Source: Williamsia maris (lineage in GTDB: Bacteria > Actinomycetota > Actinomycetes > Mycobacteriales > Mycobacteriaceae). From it: a stretch of 64,000 nt of DNA. Under the pieces are notes generated by a model that saw only the letters and a program-made list of their open reading frames with translations, was not told where the DNA came from and searched no databases. The DNA is taken from positions 682,001 through 746,000 of the forward strand of contig NZ_JAMTCJ010000003.1 of NCBI RefSeq assembly GCF_024171815.1. Direction: 5' to 3'. The translations under genes and the position numbers were made by a program. Below are positions 53,972 through 64,000 of the stretch, one piece after another (the stretch's first letter is position 1; each line of letters opens with the position of its first letter).

Positions 53972-53981
53972 TGTCCTGACA
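53972..53981. promoter_or_regulatory. IolR-type operator upstream of the IolW-like gene
   Basis: TGTCCTGACA is identical to the box between iolR and iolC. A wider inverted repeat TTGTCC...GGACAA spans 53971-53990. It starts 20 bp before the ATG, so binding would block initiation or clearance. Confidence 0.75.
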
Positions 53982-54028
53982 TAAGGACAATAGGCGATTC
54001 CGGTACGGCTTCGCGGGCGTTCGGGACT

Positions 54029-54616
54029 TCAGGCGGTGGTCACGTTGACCAGCATCCATCGCAGCTCGGTGGTCCGCGGTCCGCCGGGAACGCCGGGGCG
54101 GACCCGGACCGGAACCCGCTGCACACGCGCCGCCATGGCCTTGACCCGGACACCCCGCGAGTACGTCGCCGACACCTCCGCGGCATCGGGGCCCGACCAC
54201 TGCAGATGCACCCGCATCAGCGTCGCCGCGGGTGGACGGGCTCGGGGTGGGGCCGTGCTCACGGCCTGTGGCCGGGCGGACCACACCGACACCTGATCGA
54301 CGATGTGGGGCGACGCCACCGAGGCCAGCTGCGCCACCGGCCGACGACGGTCGATGATCTCGAGCAGCATCGTCAGCGCGGACACCGCGAACGCGCGGGC
54401 CGACGGATCGACGCGGTCGGCGATCGGTCGCCCCGGCCGGGGGCCGTCCGGTGCGTGCGCGTGCGGTGCGACCGCGGCCGGACGTGGCCTCACCCCGGTC
54501 ACCGACACCGGGTCGGGTTCGTATCGCGGGATCGGTGCGATCACGAGCGCACTGCTGCGCGTCGTCTCCCCCTCGGCAGACCCCACCTGCGTTCGGACAC
54601 CCACCATGAACCCCAC
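54029..54616 (-). CDS. Rv3235-family protein (DUF6459-like), 195 aa
   Basis: Start codons GTG 54616 and ATG 54607 are both possible and neither has a good ribosome site. The N-terminal half is disordered and Ala/Pro/Arg-rich. The C-terminal half has the conserved helix FAVSALTMLLEIIDRRRPVAQL then LASVASPHIVDQVSVW and a closing strand region MRVHLQWSGPDAAEVSATYS, ending in TTELRWMLVNVTTA. This pattern matches the Rv3235 family, encoded close to secA in many actinobacteria. Function is unknown. It marks the return to the conserved backbone after the island. Confidence 0.78.
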   Translation of the reverse strand: MGFMVGVRTQVGSAEGETTRSSALVIAPIPRYEPDPVSVTGVRPRPAAVAPHAHAPDGPRPGRPIADRVDPSARAFAVSALTMLLEIIDRRRPVAQLASVASPHIVDQVSVWSARPQAVSTAPPRARPPAATLMRVHLQWSGPDAAEVSATYSRGVRVKAMAARVQRVPVRVRPGVPGGPRTTELRWMLVNVTTA

Positions 54617-54748
54617 CCGTCGTCGAGACGACCCGGTGGACGAGGTCTCGTCACGGTTCCGGGATCGTGCACCACATCAGACGCAGCCCCACGCGATCCG
54701 GTTCCACATGGGGCAGATCACCCACGTTTCGCACACGGCCACCTTTTG

Positions 54749-54763
54749 CATAGCTAATCTATG
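54749..54763. promoter_or_regulatory. Inverted repeat and candidate leaderless promoter of the DUF4232 gene
   Basis: CATAG and CTATG flank CTAAT. TAATCT at 54755-54760 can serve as a -10, which would put the first transcribed base at ATG 54767. No ribosome binding site is visible. Confidence 0.45.
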
Positions 54764-54766
54764 TTC

Positions 54767-55402
54767 ATGAGATCACGCATCGCTGTGCTCGCCGTACTCG
54801 CCGCCGCCGCGACAGGCACGCTGGCCGGTTGTTCCGCGGACACGAACGACAGCTCCGTCGCACCCTCGACCGTCGTGTCGACAGTGACGTCGACACCGGA
54901 CGACACGTCGACAACCGTCAGGCCGCCGGACACGTCGTCCACCGGCCTGCCCGGCACCCGTACGCCGGTGAACTCCGCAGGCGCGCAACCATGCCGCGCC
55001 GCTGACCTGTCGGGCACCGTCACGAACCGGGGCCGCGGGGGTGGCACCGCCGGGTCGGAATACGGGACGCTCGCACTGACGAACATCGGATCCTCCGTGT
55101 GCACGCTGACCGGCTATCCGGGAGTCTCGTTCGTGGGCGACGGGAACGGAACACAACTCGGCGCAGCAGCTGTCCGGGACGGCTCGACAGTCGTAACGAC
55201 CGCCATCGAACCGCGCGGCGTGGCGACAGCGCAGCTCAGGGTCGCCGAGGCCGGCAACTTCACCGGCTGCGACCAGGTCCGCGCCGACGGCCTGCGGATC
55301 TACCCACCCAACGATCGCGACGCCATCTTCGTCAGGACAACGGTGTTCACGGCCTGCCGATCCGGCGACGCCCAGCTGCTCACGATCGGAACTCTTCGCT
55401 AG
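54767..55402 (+). CDS. DUF4232 lipoprotein, 211 aa
   Basis: ATG 54767 is preferred over ATG 54761 because neither has a ribosome site and the spacing fits a leaderless transcript. The signal peptide MRSRIAVLAVLAAAATGTLA ends in the lipobox LAGC with lipidated Cys22. A Ser/Thr-rich linker (about 23-70) leads to a DUF4232 domain: TLALTNIGSSVCTLTGYPGV, then RVAEAGNFTGCDQVRADGLR and ACRSGDAQ, with paired cysteines likely forming disulfides. It should be anchored outside the cell membrane. Function is unknown. Confidence 0.85.
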   Translation: MRSRIAVLAVLAAAATGTLAGCSADTNDSSVAPSTVVSTVTSTPDDTSTTVRPPDTSSTGLPGTRTPVNSAGAQPCRAADLSGTVTNRGRGGGTAGSEYGTLALTNIGSSVCTLTGYPGVSFVGDGNGTQLGAAAVRDGSTVVTTAIEPRGVATAQLRVAEAGNFTGCDQVRADGLRIYPPNDRDAIFVRTTVFTACRSGDAQLLTIGTLR

Positions 55403-55425
55403 CTCGGACCTTCCGCGACACGAAT

Positions 55426-55461
55426 CCGCTCCCGCGACCGGGATTTCAGTCGCGGGAGCGG
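55426..55461. terminator. Hairpin between the DUF4232 gene and secA1
   Basis: CCGCTCCCGCGAC (55426-55438) pairs perfectly with GTCGCGGGAGCGG (55449-55461), a 13-bp stem with a 10-nt loop, between convergent genes. A third copy of GTCGCGGGAGCG follows at 55468-55479 and could compete for the left arm. Confidence 0.75.
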
Positions 55462-55482
55462 AATGTGGTCGCGGGAGCGCTG

Positions 55483-55525
55483 CTAACGCCTTCGGCGGCT
55501 AGCGCTTCTTGCGCGCCTTCGGCGG

Positions 55526-55552
<27 letters not shown>
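55483..55552. repeat. 27-bp tandem duplication across the secA stop codon
   Basis: Two identical 27-bp units lie at 55499-55525 and 55526-55552. The second encodes, on the minus strand, the SecA C-terminus PPKARKKR plus TAG. The first repeats it beyond the stop in the same frame. A shortened third copy is at 55483-55498. Confidence 0.93.
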
Positions 55553-58351
<2,799 letters not shown>

Positions 58352-58549
58352 TGTTTGCTTCCTCGATCCGTCGTCTGCGCCCTTGTGCGGCCTGGGCACG
58401 CCCGCATGGTTCCTCAGCGCACGCGGGGCATGGGTGTACGCCGGGCGTCGCTGTCTCGGAGTACATGGTAGGTCACCGGACGACGCCGACCGCCGAGCGC
58501 AGCGTGGGAGCTGTTTCTCGGCGGCCGGCGGTCGTGGCTGTCCCTCGGG

Positions 58550-59284
58550 TCAGGCCAGGCGGAGCAACCCGTAATCGAAGGCGTGACGGCGGTAGACCAC
58601 CGACGGCCGGTCGCTCTCCTTGTCGTGGAACAGGAAGAAGTCGTGTCCGACGAGCTCCATCTCGTAGAGGGCGTCGTCGACGGTCATGGGCACGGCCTCG
58701 TGCTCCTTGACGCGGACCACCTGTCCGGGGCCGTCGGACTCGGGCACCTCGGCGGCCCAGTCCGGTTCGGCCGGGGCCTGGGCCTGACCGTCGAGGGTCG
58801 GGTCGATGTCGGCCGTGGCCTCGGCGACGGAGATCGGGGTCCGCAGTCCGTGATGGACCTTGCGCCGATCCTTGGTGCGGCGCAGTCGGGACTGCAGCCG
58901 GTCCACCGCGATCTCGAGCGCCGCGTAGAAGTTCTCCGCACACGCCTCGGCGCGCACCACCGGTCCGCGACCCCGCGCGGTGATCTCGACCCGTTGACAG
59001 ACCTTCGACTGTCGTCGGTTGCGTTCGTGGTAGAGCTCGACGTCGAAGGCGAAGATCGAGGGGTCGTAGCGCTCGACGCGTGCGAGCTTGTCGCCGACGT
59101 GCACCCGGAAGTGTTCGGGCACCTCGACGTTGCGACCGGTGACGACCACCGTCGCATCGGGGATCGCAGGGCTGTCCGCCTCCGACGAGTCGACCGGGCG
59201 AACGAACGCCGATCGTCGGTCGAACGGGTCGGCGTCGTGGCGCGAATCGGTGGTGGCGGATGTGGCGTGGGTGGTTGTCGACAC
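58550..59284 (-). CDS. hpf: Long-form ribosome hibernation promoting factor HPF, 244 aa
   Basis: The start is GTG 59284 with AGGAGG at eight bases; an upstream extension to 59566 is not used. The N-terminal about 40 residues are variable. The S30AE domain follows (VVVTGRNVEVPEHFRVHVGD; RGPVVRAEACAENFYAALEI; AVDRLQSRLRRTKDRR), then an acidic linker and the C-terminal dimerisation domain (MTVDDALYEMELVGHDFFLF; SVVYRRHAFDYGLLRL). Long HPF pairs 70S ribosomes into inactive 100S dimers or shuts the decoding centre during stasis. Location beside secA1 matches Rv3241c. Confidence 0.93.
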   Translation of the reverse strand: MSTTTHATSATTDSRHDADPFDRRSAFVRPVDSSEADSPAIPDATVVVTGRNVEVPEHFRVHVGDKLARVERYDPSIFAFDVELYHERNRRQSKVCQRVEITARGRGPVVRAEACAENFYAALEIAVDRLQSRLRRTKDRRKVHHGLRTPISVAEATADIDPTLDGQAQAPAEPDWAAEVPESDGPGQVVRVKEHEAVPMTVDDALYEMELVGHDFFLFHDKESDRPSVVYRRHAFDYGLLRLA

Positions 59285-59678
59285 TCGAAGAACCTCCTGG
59301 TTTGGGGTGATCGTCCGTCTCCGGTCACCGGGGGGTCGGCACATGAGTTCCGCGCCGGATCCCCGTGGGGAGAACGGGTCGTGGTCAATGCCAACGGCGC
59401 ACGTATTCGTAGATGAAATCGGTTGCACCGCAATGACACCTCTGATGGGAGTGGCCTCACCTCCAAGGGTTGCCGGTTGACTCCTGTGGCCTGCCGGCAT
59501 CACTGCCGACGGCCGCGGTACCGCGGTTGGTCCGCGGTGCCCGATGACCTCCGACCGTAGTCGCAACAGCGGGGCGTCGCCATGATTTGGGCATCAACAT
59601 TTCATCAAGCCTTCATTTCGTTCTCGCTGCGTGTCGGTCACGGGAGCGATGGTGCAGACGGGCGCCGCGGGTACCGCC
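59285..59678. other. Intergenic region between comF and hpf
   Basis: About 394 bp without a credible gene. An AT-richer stretch at 59581-59630 contains two CATCAA hexamers 11 bp apart (59592-59597 and 59603-59608), which could be a response-regulator box or part of the minus-strand hpf promoter. The block GGCCGCGGTACCGCGGTTGG near 59512 is internally palindromic. Nothing else is claimed. Confidence 0.4.
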
Positions 59679-60395
59679 TCACGCGCCCGCGATGACGAGC
59701 ACGGCGTCGACCCGCACGCCGACGCCAGCGAGCACCCGGATGGATTCGCTCGCGGTGGCGCCGGTGGTGAGCACGTCGTCGACGAGGACGACCGCGGCGT
59801 GCGGATGTGTCGCCGCGGTGGGCCGACGTGCACGGGGGCGCACCGCGACGGCGTGGTCGAGGTTGTCGACGCGGTCGCGCGCCGACAACCCGGCCGAGTC
59901 GCGGGCCCACATCGAGGTACGCAGCATCGGGGCGACGCGGACCCGGGCGCCCAGTCTCGACGCGGCGTCGGACGCGATGGCCGTGACAGGGTCGCCGCCG
60001 CGTCGGCGCGCCGACCACATACGGGTGGGAGCGGGGACGAGCACCAGCTCGGTCGCCTCGGCGGGCAGCTCCGACCAGGCCGCCAGACGCACGAGACCGT
60101 GTGCGAGCGCCGACCCCAACGGAGCGACGAGGTCGCGGCGACCGTGTTCCTTCAGCTCCAGGACCGCGCTGCGCATCGGGCCGCGGTATCGCCCGAGCGC
60201 CCACGCGCCGACCGGTGGCGGCACCCGGGGCGTGAGCACGATCGGGTCGTCGTGCGCCACGTCGTCGCAGGACCGACACCATCGTGTGCCGGGACGGCCG
60301 CACCCGCCGCAGAGCAGCGGCACCACCAGGTCAGCGCCGGCGCGGGCCACCTGCCACGCGCCGTCGAGCCACGTCCGGGCGGTCGGTGACGGCAC
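59679..60395 (-). CDS. ComF-family phosphoribosyltransferase-like protein, about 238 aa
   Basis: GTG 60395 is the best start near the conserved region; the frame is open to 60527 but that part crosses into the repeat array. A zinc-ribbon-like block CGGCGRPGTRWCRSC comes first, then GRYRGPMRSAVLELKEHGRRD, and the PRPP-binding motif VVLVDDVLTTGATASESIRV near the end. This is the ComFC architecture, linked in competent bacteria to DNA uptake. In actinobacteria its role is unclear (Rv3242c). Confidence 0.88.
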   Translation of the reverse strand: MPSPTARTWLDGAWQVARAGADLVVPLLCGGCGRPGTRWCRSCDDVAHDDPIVLTPRVPPPVGAWALGRYRGPMRSAVLELKEHGRRDLVAPLGSALAHGLVRLAAWSELPAEATELVLVPAPTRMWSARRRGGDPVTAIASDAASRLGARVRVAPMLRTSMWARDSAGLSARDRVDNLDHAVAVRPRARRPTAATHPHAAVVLVDDVLTTGATASESIRVLAGVGVRVDAVLVIAGA

Positions 60396-60481
60396 GGGTC
60401 GATGATCGCGCGTCCGACGTCGCGGAGTCTCCACCGGCGCCGGGGCGCAGGGTGGTTGTCCACCGGTGTGGGTCGATCCCC

Positions 60482-60665
60482 ACCCGCCGACCGTGCCGTA
60501 ATCACCCGCCGACCGTGCCGTAATCACTCGCCGACCGTGCCGTAATCACTCGCCGACCGTGCCTTTGCGTCCCGTCGCGCGTGTGATCGCAGTCCGTGGA
60601 CCGGTAACCGCACGCTCGGCAGGTCGTTCGGCACGGTCGGTAGGTCGTTACGGCACGCTCGGCGG
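60482..60665. repeat. Tandem 22-bp repeats facing inverted 21-bp copies
   Basis: Four head-to-tail units containing CGCCGACCGTGCCGTAATCA start at 60482, 60504, 60526 and 60548; the last is truncated. About 50 bp further, three degenerate copies in the opposite orientation (cores CGCACGCTCGGC, GGCACGGTCGGT, GGCACGCTCGGC) recur every 21 bp at about 60606, 60627 and 60648. The array fills the space between comF and lpqB and can fold into several alternative hairpins. Confidence 0.9.
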
Positions 60666-60684
60666 AAGGCAGGCCCGCGTCAGG

Positions 60685-62472
60685 TCACTGCGGCAGAACG
60701 GGGATGGACTGCGAGCCCATGGTCGGGGCGACCTCGTTCCAGTACTGGTCCGGCTCACCGTTGGTGCTGCCGAGCTGCAGGATGCCGCGGCTGTCAGCGG
60801 CGTACAGCGTCGAGTTGTCCCCCACCACCGCGGTGACCGGCGGCGTGAGGTTGCCGCTGAGCAGACCCACCGCGGGTGTCCCGTCGATGCTGACCTGGAC
60901 GACCGGGGTGTCGGTGGTGTTGCGGGCGACCACGACGGTGTCGCCGGAGATCCAGTCGAGCGAGACCGCCTGCCCGGCGATGTTGAACGCCGCGTCGCGC
61001 GCGCCGGTCAACGACACCGCGCCGTCGGTCGCGGTCGAGACCACGGCCAGCACGGTCTTGCCCCCGACGATCGCCGCGACGCGGGCCCCGTCGCGGGAGA
61101 CCCGTAGCTCGGTGATGACGCCGCGGGCCACCGTGGACATGGCGTCGGAGTCGACCACCACCGGCGCCTGCACGGTCCCGGTCGCGTCGCGGGACCACCG
61201 CAGCACGCGGCCGTCGACAACCGCCCAGATCGTGTCACGGTCGGGGCCGAACGACGGACGGGAGATGACGGTGCCGGTGGCCATCGTCGTCGCGACGCCG
61301 CCGTAGTCACCGACCTGCAGCGCCTGCGCCGCGGCGGGCGGGGGTGCGGTGTTGCGGGTGACCGCGGCGACCCGGCCGCCGTCGGTCGAGATCGTCGCCG
61401 ACAGCAACGCATTCGAGGTGCCGAGCGGTCCCGCGATCGGGATGAGCCGCCCGCCGTCGACACGATCGAGTGCGCCGGCGCGGATCACGTGCAGACCGAG
61501 CGTCGACTGCGCCGCGTCGGTGGGATCGAGCGACGCGACGTCGGTGGTCCGCCATCCGCTCGAGTACCGGTCGTTGAGCGGAGCACCGTCGGCGTCGATG
61601 ACGAAGGGGCCGGGCACGTCCGACTTGTTCAGAGTCCAGATCAGTTGCGCCGCGAGCAATGTCCTGTTGCGTTCGGCCAACGAGCTCAGTCCGGTCAGTT
61701 CGATCCGGACGCCCCCGGTCGACGTGGTCTCGATCGAGCCCCGCAGCGCGGCGCCCGCGGGGAACTCGGTGACCACCGCACGGGCGAGCTCGTCCGACGG
61801 CCCCGCCACCAGCAGGTCGACGAGCTGGTCGGAGAAGTCCTCGCCGGTGGAGTAGAGCCACCGCGGGTCGGCGACCAGGTACTCGCCGGAGGCGCTGGGA
61901 TAGAACAGGTCCCGCGGTCGGTAGCTCGACGTGAACTGCGTCCGGTCGATCATCACCCCGCTGGGCAGGGCCCCGTCGATGCGCCACTGACCGTCGACGA
62001 GCACCATCGACAGCCGGCTCTCCACCCGACCGGTCGCGGGGACCAGATGACCGTTGGACTGCAGGGTCCCGGCGTTGTCGCCGATGATCCGCGCGGTGAA
62101 CGTGCTGTCGGTCCTGGCGTCGGTGAGCACGTTGATCTGGCTCAGGATCAGCGCGCCGCCACGGTCGTCCCAGGCGTCCGACGCCGAGCTGGTGAGGTAC
62201 TGGCGCGCGGCGAGATGTCCCGAACTCGGGTTCGCCGTCGCCTTGAGGAAGTCGCGCACCAACGACTCGGGGTCCATGCCGGGACGTGGGGTGGGGACGT
62301 TGACCGCGGGCGCGCGACGCTCCAACGACCCGATGGGCTGCGGACTGGAACTGGTGGGGATCGAGACGCAACCGCTGAGACCGGTGACGACCACGCACAG
62401 CAGGATCAGCACCGTCCACCGACCACGCCGTGCGGTCACCGAGGGTCGGGGGCCGCCGCGGTGCTCACTCAC
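60685..62472 (-). CDS. lpqB: Lipoprotein LpqB, 595 aa
   Basis: The start is GTG 62472, overlapping the mtrB 3' end by 8 nt. The signal peptide ends in the lipobox LSGC with Cys35. A GerMN-type domain follows (about 190-300, including [20 protein letters not shown]), then a beta-propeller C-terminal half ([37 protein letters not shown]). LpqB interacts with the MtrB sensor outside the membrane and modulates MtrA signalling, cell division and wall homeostasis in mycobacteria. The order mtrB-lpqB-comF-hpf-secA is conserved. Confidence 0.95.
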   Translation of the reverse strand: MSEHRGGPRPSVTARRGRWTVLILLCVVVTGLSGCVSIPTSSSPQPIGSLERRAPAVNVPTPRPGMDPESLVRDFLKATANPSSGHLAARQYLTSSASDAWDDRGGALILSQINVLTDARTDSTFTARIIGDNAGTLQSNGHLVPATGRVESRLSMVLVDGQWRIDGALPSGVMIDRTQFTSSYRPRDLFYPSASGEYLVADPRWLYSTGEDFSDQLVDLLVAGPSDELARAVVTEFPAGAALRGSIETTSTGGVRIELTGLSSLAERNRTLLAAQLIWTLNKSDVPGPFVIDADGAPLNDRYSSGWRTTDVASLDPTDAAQSTLGLHVIRAGALDRVDGGRLIPIAGPLGTSNALLSATISTDGGRVAAVTRNTAPPPAAAQALQVGDYGGVATTMATGTVISRPSFGPDRDTIWAVVDGRVLRWSRDATGTVQAPVVVDSDAMSTVARGVITELRVSRDGARVAAIVGGKTVLAVVSTATDGAVSLTGARDAAFNIAGQAVSLDWISGDTVVVARNTTDTPVVQVSIDGTPAVGLLSGNLTPPVTAVVGDNSTLYAADSRGILQLGSTNGEPDQYWNEVAPTMGSQSIPVLPQ

Positions 62473-64000
62473 GGCCGTTCACCTTACGCGCGCCAACAGG
62501 CTTGAGCGGCAACGGACTTCCCAGGACCTTGTGGCCGCGGACGAGAGGCAGGGTGAGCCGGAACGACGCACCCTTGCCCGGCTCTCCCCACGCCTCGAGA
62601 CGTCCCTGGTGCAGGCGGGCGTCCTCGATGCTGATGGCCAGGCCGAGGCCGGTGCCACCCGAGCGGCGGAACCGCGACGGGTCCGACCGCCAGAACCGGT
62701 TGAACACCAACTTCTCCTCGCCGGGGCGCAGTCCGATCCCGCGGTCGCGCACGGTGATCGCGACGGCGTCGCCGTCGGAACGCATGGTCAGGGTCACCGG
62801 GCGCTGCTCGCCGTGGTCGATGGCGTTGGCCATCAGGTTGCGCAGGATCCGCTCGACGCGGCGCGGATCGATCTCGGCGAGCACCGGCTCCTCGGGCAGG
62901 TCGAGCACCAGCGGGGTGTCGGTGTCCTCGGCGAGGTGGCGCACCGTCGCCAACGCGCCGTCGATGGGGATGCTCATGCTGACGCGCTCGGCGGCGAGTT
63001 CGGCGACACCGGCGTCGTGCCGGGAGATCTCGAGAAGCTCGCCGAGCAGTGTCTCGAAGCGGTCGAGTTCCTTGTTGAGCAACTCGACCGACCGCTTGCG
63101 TATCGGGTCGAGGTCCTCGCGGCCGTCGTAGAGCACGTCGCTGGCCATGCGCACGGTGGTCAGCGGCGTGCGCAGTTCGTGGCTGACGTCGGAGGTGAAC
63201 TGCCGCTGCAGTCCGCCGAACTCCTCGAGGTGGGTGATCTGTTTGGACAGGCTCTCGGCCATGTCGTTGAACGACATGGCCAGGCGCGCCATGTCGTCCT
63301 CACCGCGCACGGGCATTCGTTCCTTGAGACGGCCGTCGGCGAAGCGCACCGCGATCCGTGACGCCGACCGGACCGGGATGACCACCTGCCGCGACACCAG
63401 CATCGCGATCGCCGCGAGCAGACCCAGCAGGACGAGCCCACCGGTGAAGATGGTGCCGCGCACCAGCGACACCGTGCTCTCCTCGTTGGTCAGCGGGAAC
63501 ACGAGGTACAGCTCGAGCCCGCTGATGCCCGACGAGGTCGGGGTGCCGACGATCAGCGCAGGCGTCTTCTGTCCCGTCGACCCCTCGACCGACGAGTACT
63601 GGTAGGCGATCTGTCCGGCGCGCACCATCCGGCGCAGGGTGTCCGGGATCTCCTCGATCGGGCCGACCGAGGCGGTGTCCTGCGGTCCCCCGCCCTGCAC
63701 CAGCAGGACGGTGTCGAAGGTGCCGACGACGCCCGAGGCCGGGGTGGTGTCGACGTCGCGGTCGGTGAGGATCGAGCGCGTCTGGCGCAGTCGGTTCTGG
63801 ATCGAGGCGTTGGCGTCACCGCCGGAGAGGTCACGCTCGACCGAGGTGCGCGCACGATCGATCTCCTCGGTGGCGGCCCGCAGTTTGAGGTCGAGCAGTC
63901 GGTCGGTGATCTGACTGGTCAGCACGAACCCGAGGATCAGCAGGACGACGAACGACAGCACCATCGTCGAGACGACGACGCGCAGCTGCAGTGAGCGGCG
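62465..64000 (-). CDS. mtrB: Sensor histidine kinase MtrB, C-terminal 511 residues
   Basis: The 5' end lies beyond the right edge; the frame is still open at 64000, where [17 protein letters not shown] precedes the first helix. One outer sensor domain lies between helices [18 protein letters not shown] and [25 protein letters not shown] segment, the H-box [21 protein letters not shown]-box [12 protein letters not shown], and G boxes [13 protein letters not shown] and [19 protein letters not shown] follow. MtrB phosphorylates MtrA to coordinate division, DnaA expression and peptidoglycan hydrolases. The kinase core is complete. Confidence 0.95.
   Translation of the reverse strand, partial: RRSLQLRVVVSTMVLSFVVLLILGFVLTSQITDRLLDLKLRAATEEIDRARTSVERDLSGGDANASIQNRLRQTRSILTDRDVDTTPASGVVGTFDTVLLVQGGGPQDTASVGPIEEIPDTLRRMVRAGQIAYQYSSVEGSTGQKTPALIVGTPTSSGISGLELYLVFPLTNEESTVSLVRGTIFTGGLVLLGLLAAIAMLVSRQVVIPVRSASRIAVRFADGRLKERMPVRGEDDMARLAMSFNDMAESLSKQITHLEEFGGLQRQFTSDVSHELRTPLTTVRMASDVLYDGREDLDPIRKRSVELLNKELDRFETLLGELLEISRHDAGVAELAAERVSMSIPIDGALATVRHLAEDTDTPLVLDLPEEPVLAEIDPRRVERILRNLMANAIDHGEQRPVTLTMRSDGDAVAITVRDRGIGLRPGEEKLVFNRFWRSDPSRFRRSGGTGLGLAISIEDARLHQGRLEAWGEPGKGASFRLTLPLVRGHKVLGSPLPLKPVGARKVNGRE

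Noticed and set aside
52982-53981. Upstream ATG at 53982 for the IolW-like dehydrogenase
   Set aside because: It lies over the IolR-type operator and lacks a ribosome site; ATG 53952 has GGAGGAG six bases upstream.

Overview
The window is high-GC actinobacterial DNA from a mycolic-acid-type genus (order Mycobacteriales), most likely Gordonia or a close relative. The gene order moeZ, DUF3152, TetR, DUF3107, rhlE, ParA-like, phosphatase, whiB1, pdtaS, biotin carrier, bL37, rshA-sigH, ybaK, SRAP, aroA-rsgA, desaturase, acyltransferase, then secA1, hpf, comF, lpqB, mtrB follows the Mycobacterium tuberculosis Rv3206c-Rv3245c backbone as I remember it. No rRNA, tRNA, CRISPR array or intact transposon was seen.

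Region 1 (1-29 kb) is this conserved backbone. Lineage-specific genes have been added: a DUF222/HNH (13E12-type) gene behind a perfect LexA box and an intergenic repeat cluster (9.3-11.2 kb), an acyl-CoA dehydrogenase (15.3 kb), a polysaccharide pyruvyl transferase-like gene (22.9 kb), and a tandem pair of membrane acyl desaturases (24.1-26.9 kb). whiB1 has two Crp-like sites upstream, and sigH has a SigH-type promoter that would give a long and a short form.

Region 2 (29.2-54.0 kb) is a catabolic island of about 25 kb between the acyltransferase gene and the secA1 neighbourhood. Its core is a myo-inositol pathway, iolC-aldolase-iolB-iolD-iolE-iolG-iolH-iolA (43.5-52.9 kb), divergent from a GntR regulator (iolR) and an MFS transporter. 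A sugar-type ABC importer (38.1-41.1 kb) and an IolW-like dehydrogenase (52.9-54.0 kb) complete it. Three copies of a TGTC(A/C)TGACA operator sit in front of the importer, between iolR and iolC, and in front of the IolW-like gene. This links transport, catabolism and isomer interconversion in one regulon. The left arm (29.2-38.0 kb) is an unassigned module: a second IolG/IolE-like pair, a levoglucosan-dehydrogenase-like oxidoreductase, a phytanoyl-CoA-dioxygenase-family protein, a second type of TIM-barrel isomerase, and three LacI regulators with their own candidate operators. It probably feeds other inositol isomers, methylated inositols or anhydro/keto sugars into the core pathway.

Region 3 (54.0-64.0 kb) returns to the backbone: an Rv3235-family gene, a DUF4232 lipoprotein, secA1, hpf, comF, lpqB and mtrB (cut by the window edge). 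It contains a 27-bp tandem duplication across the secA stop codon and a tandem/inverted repeat array between comF and lpqB.
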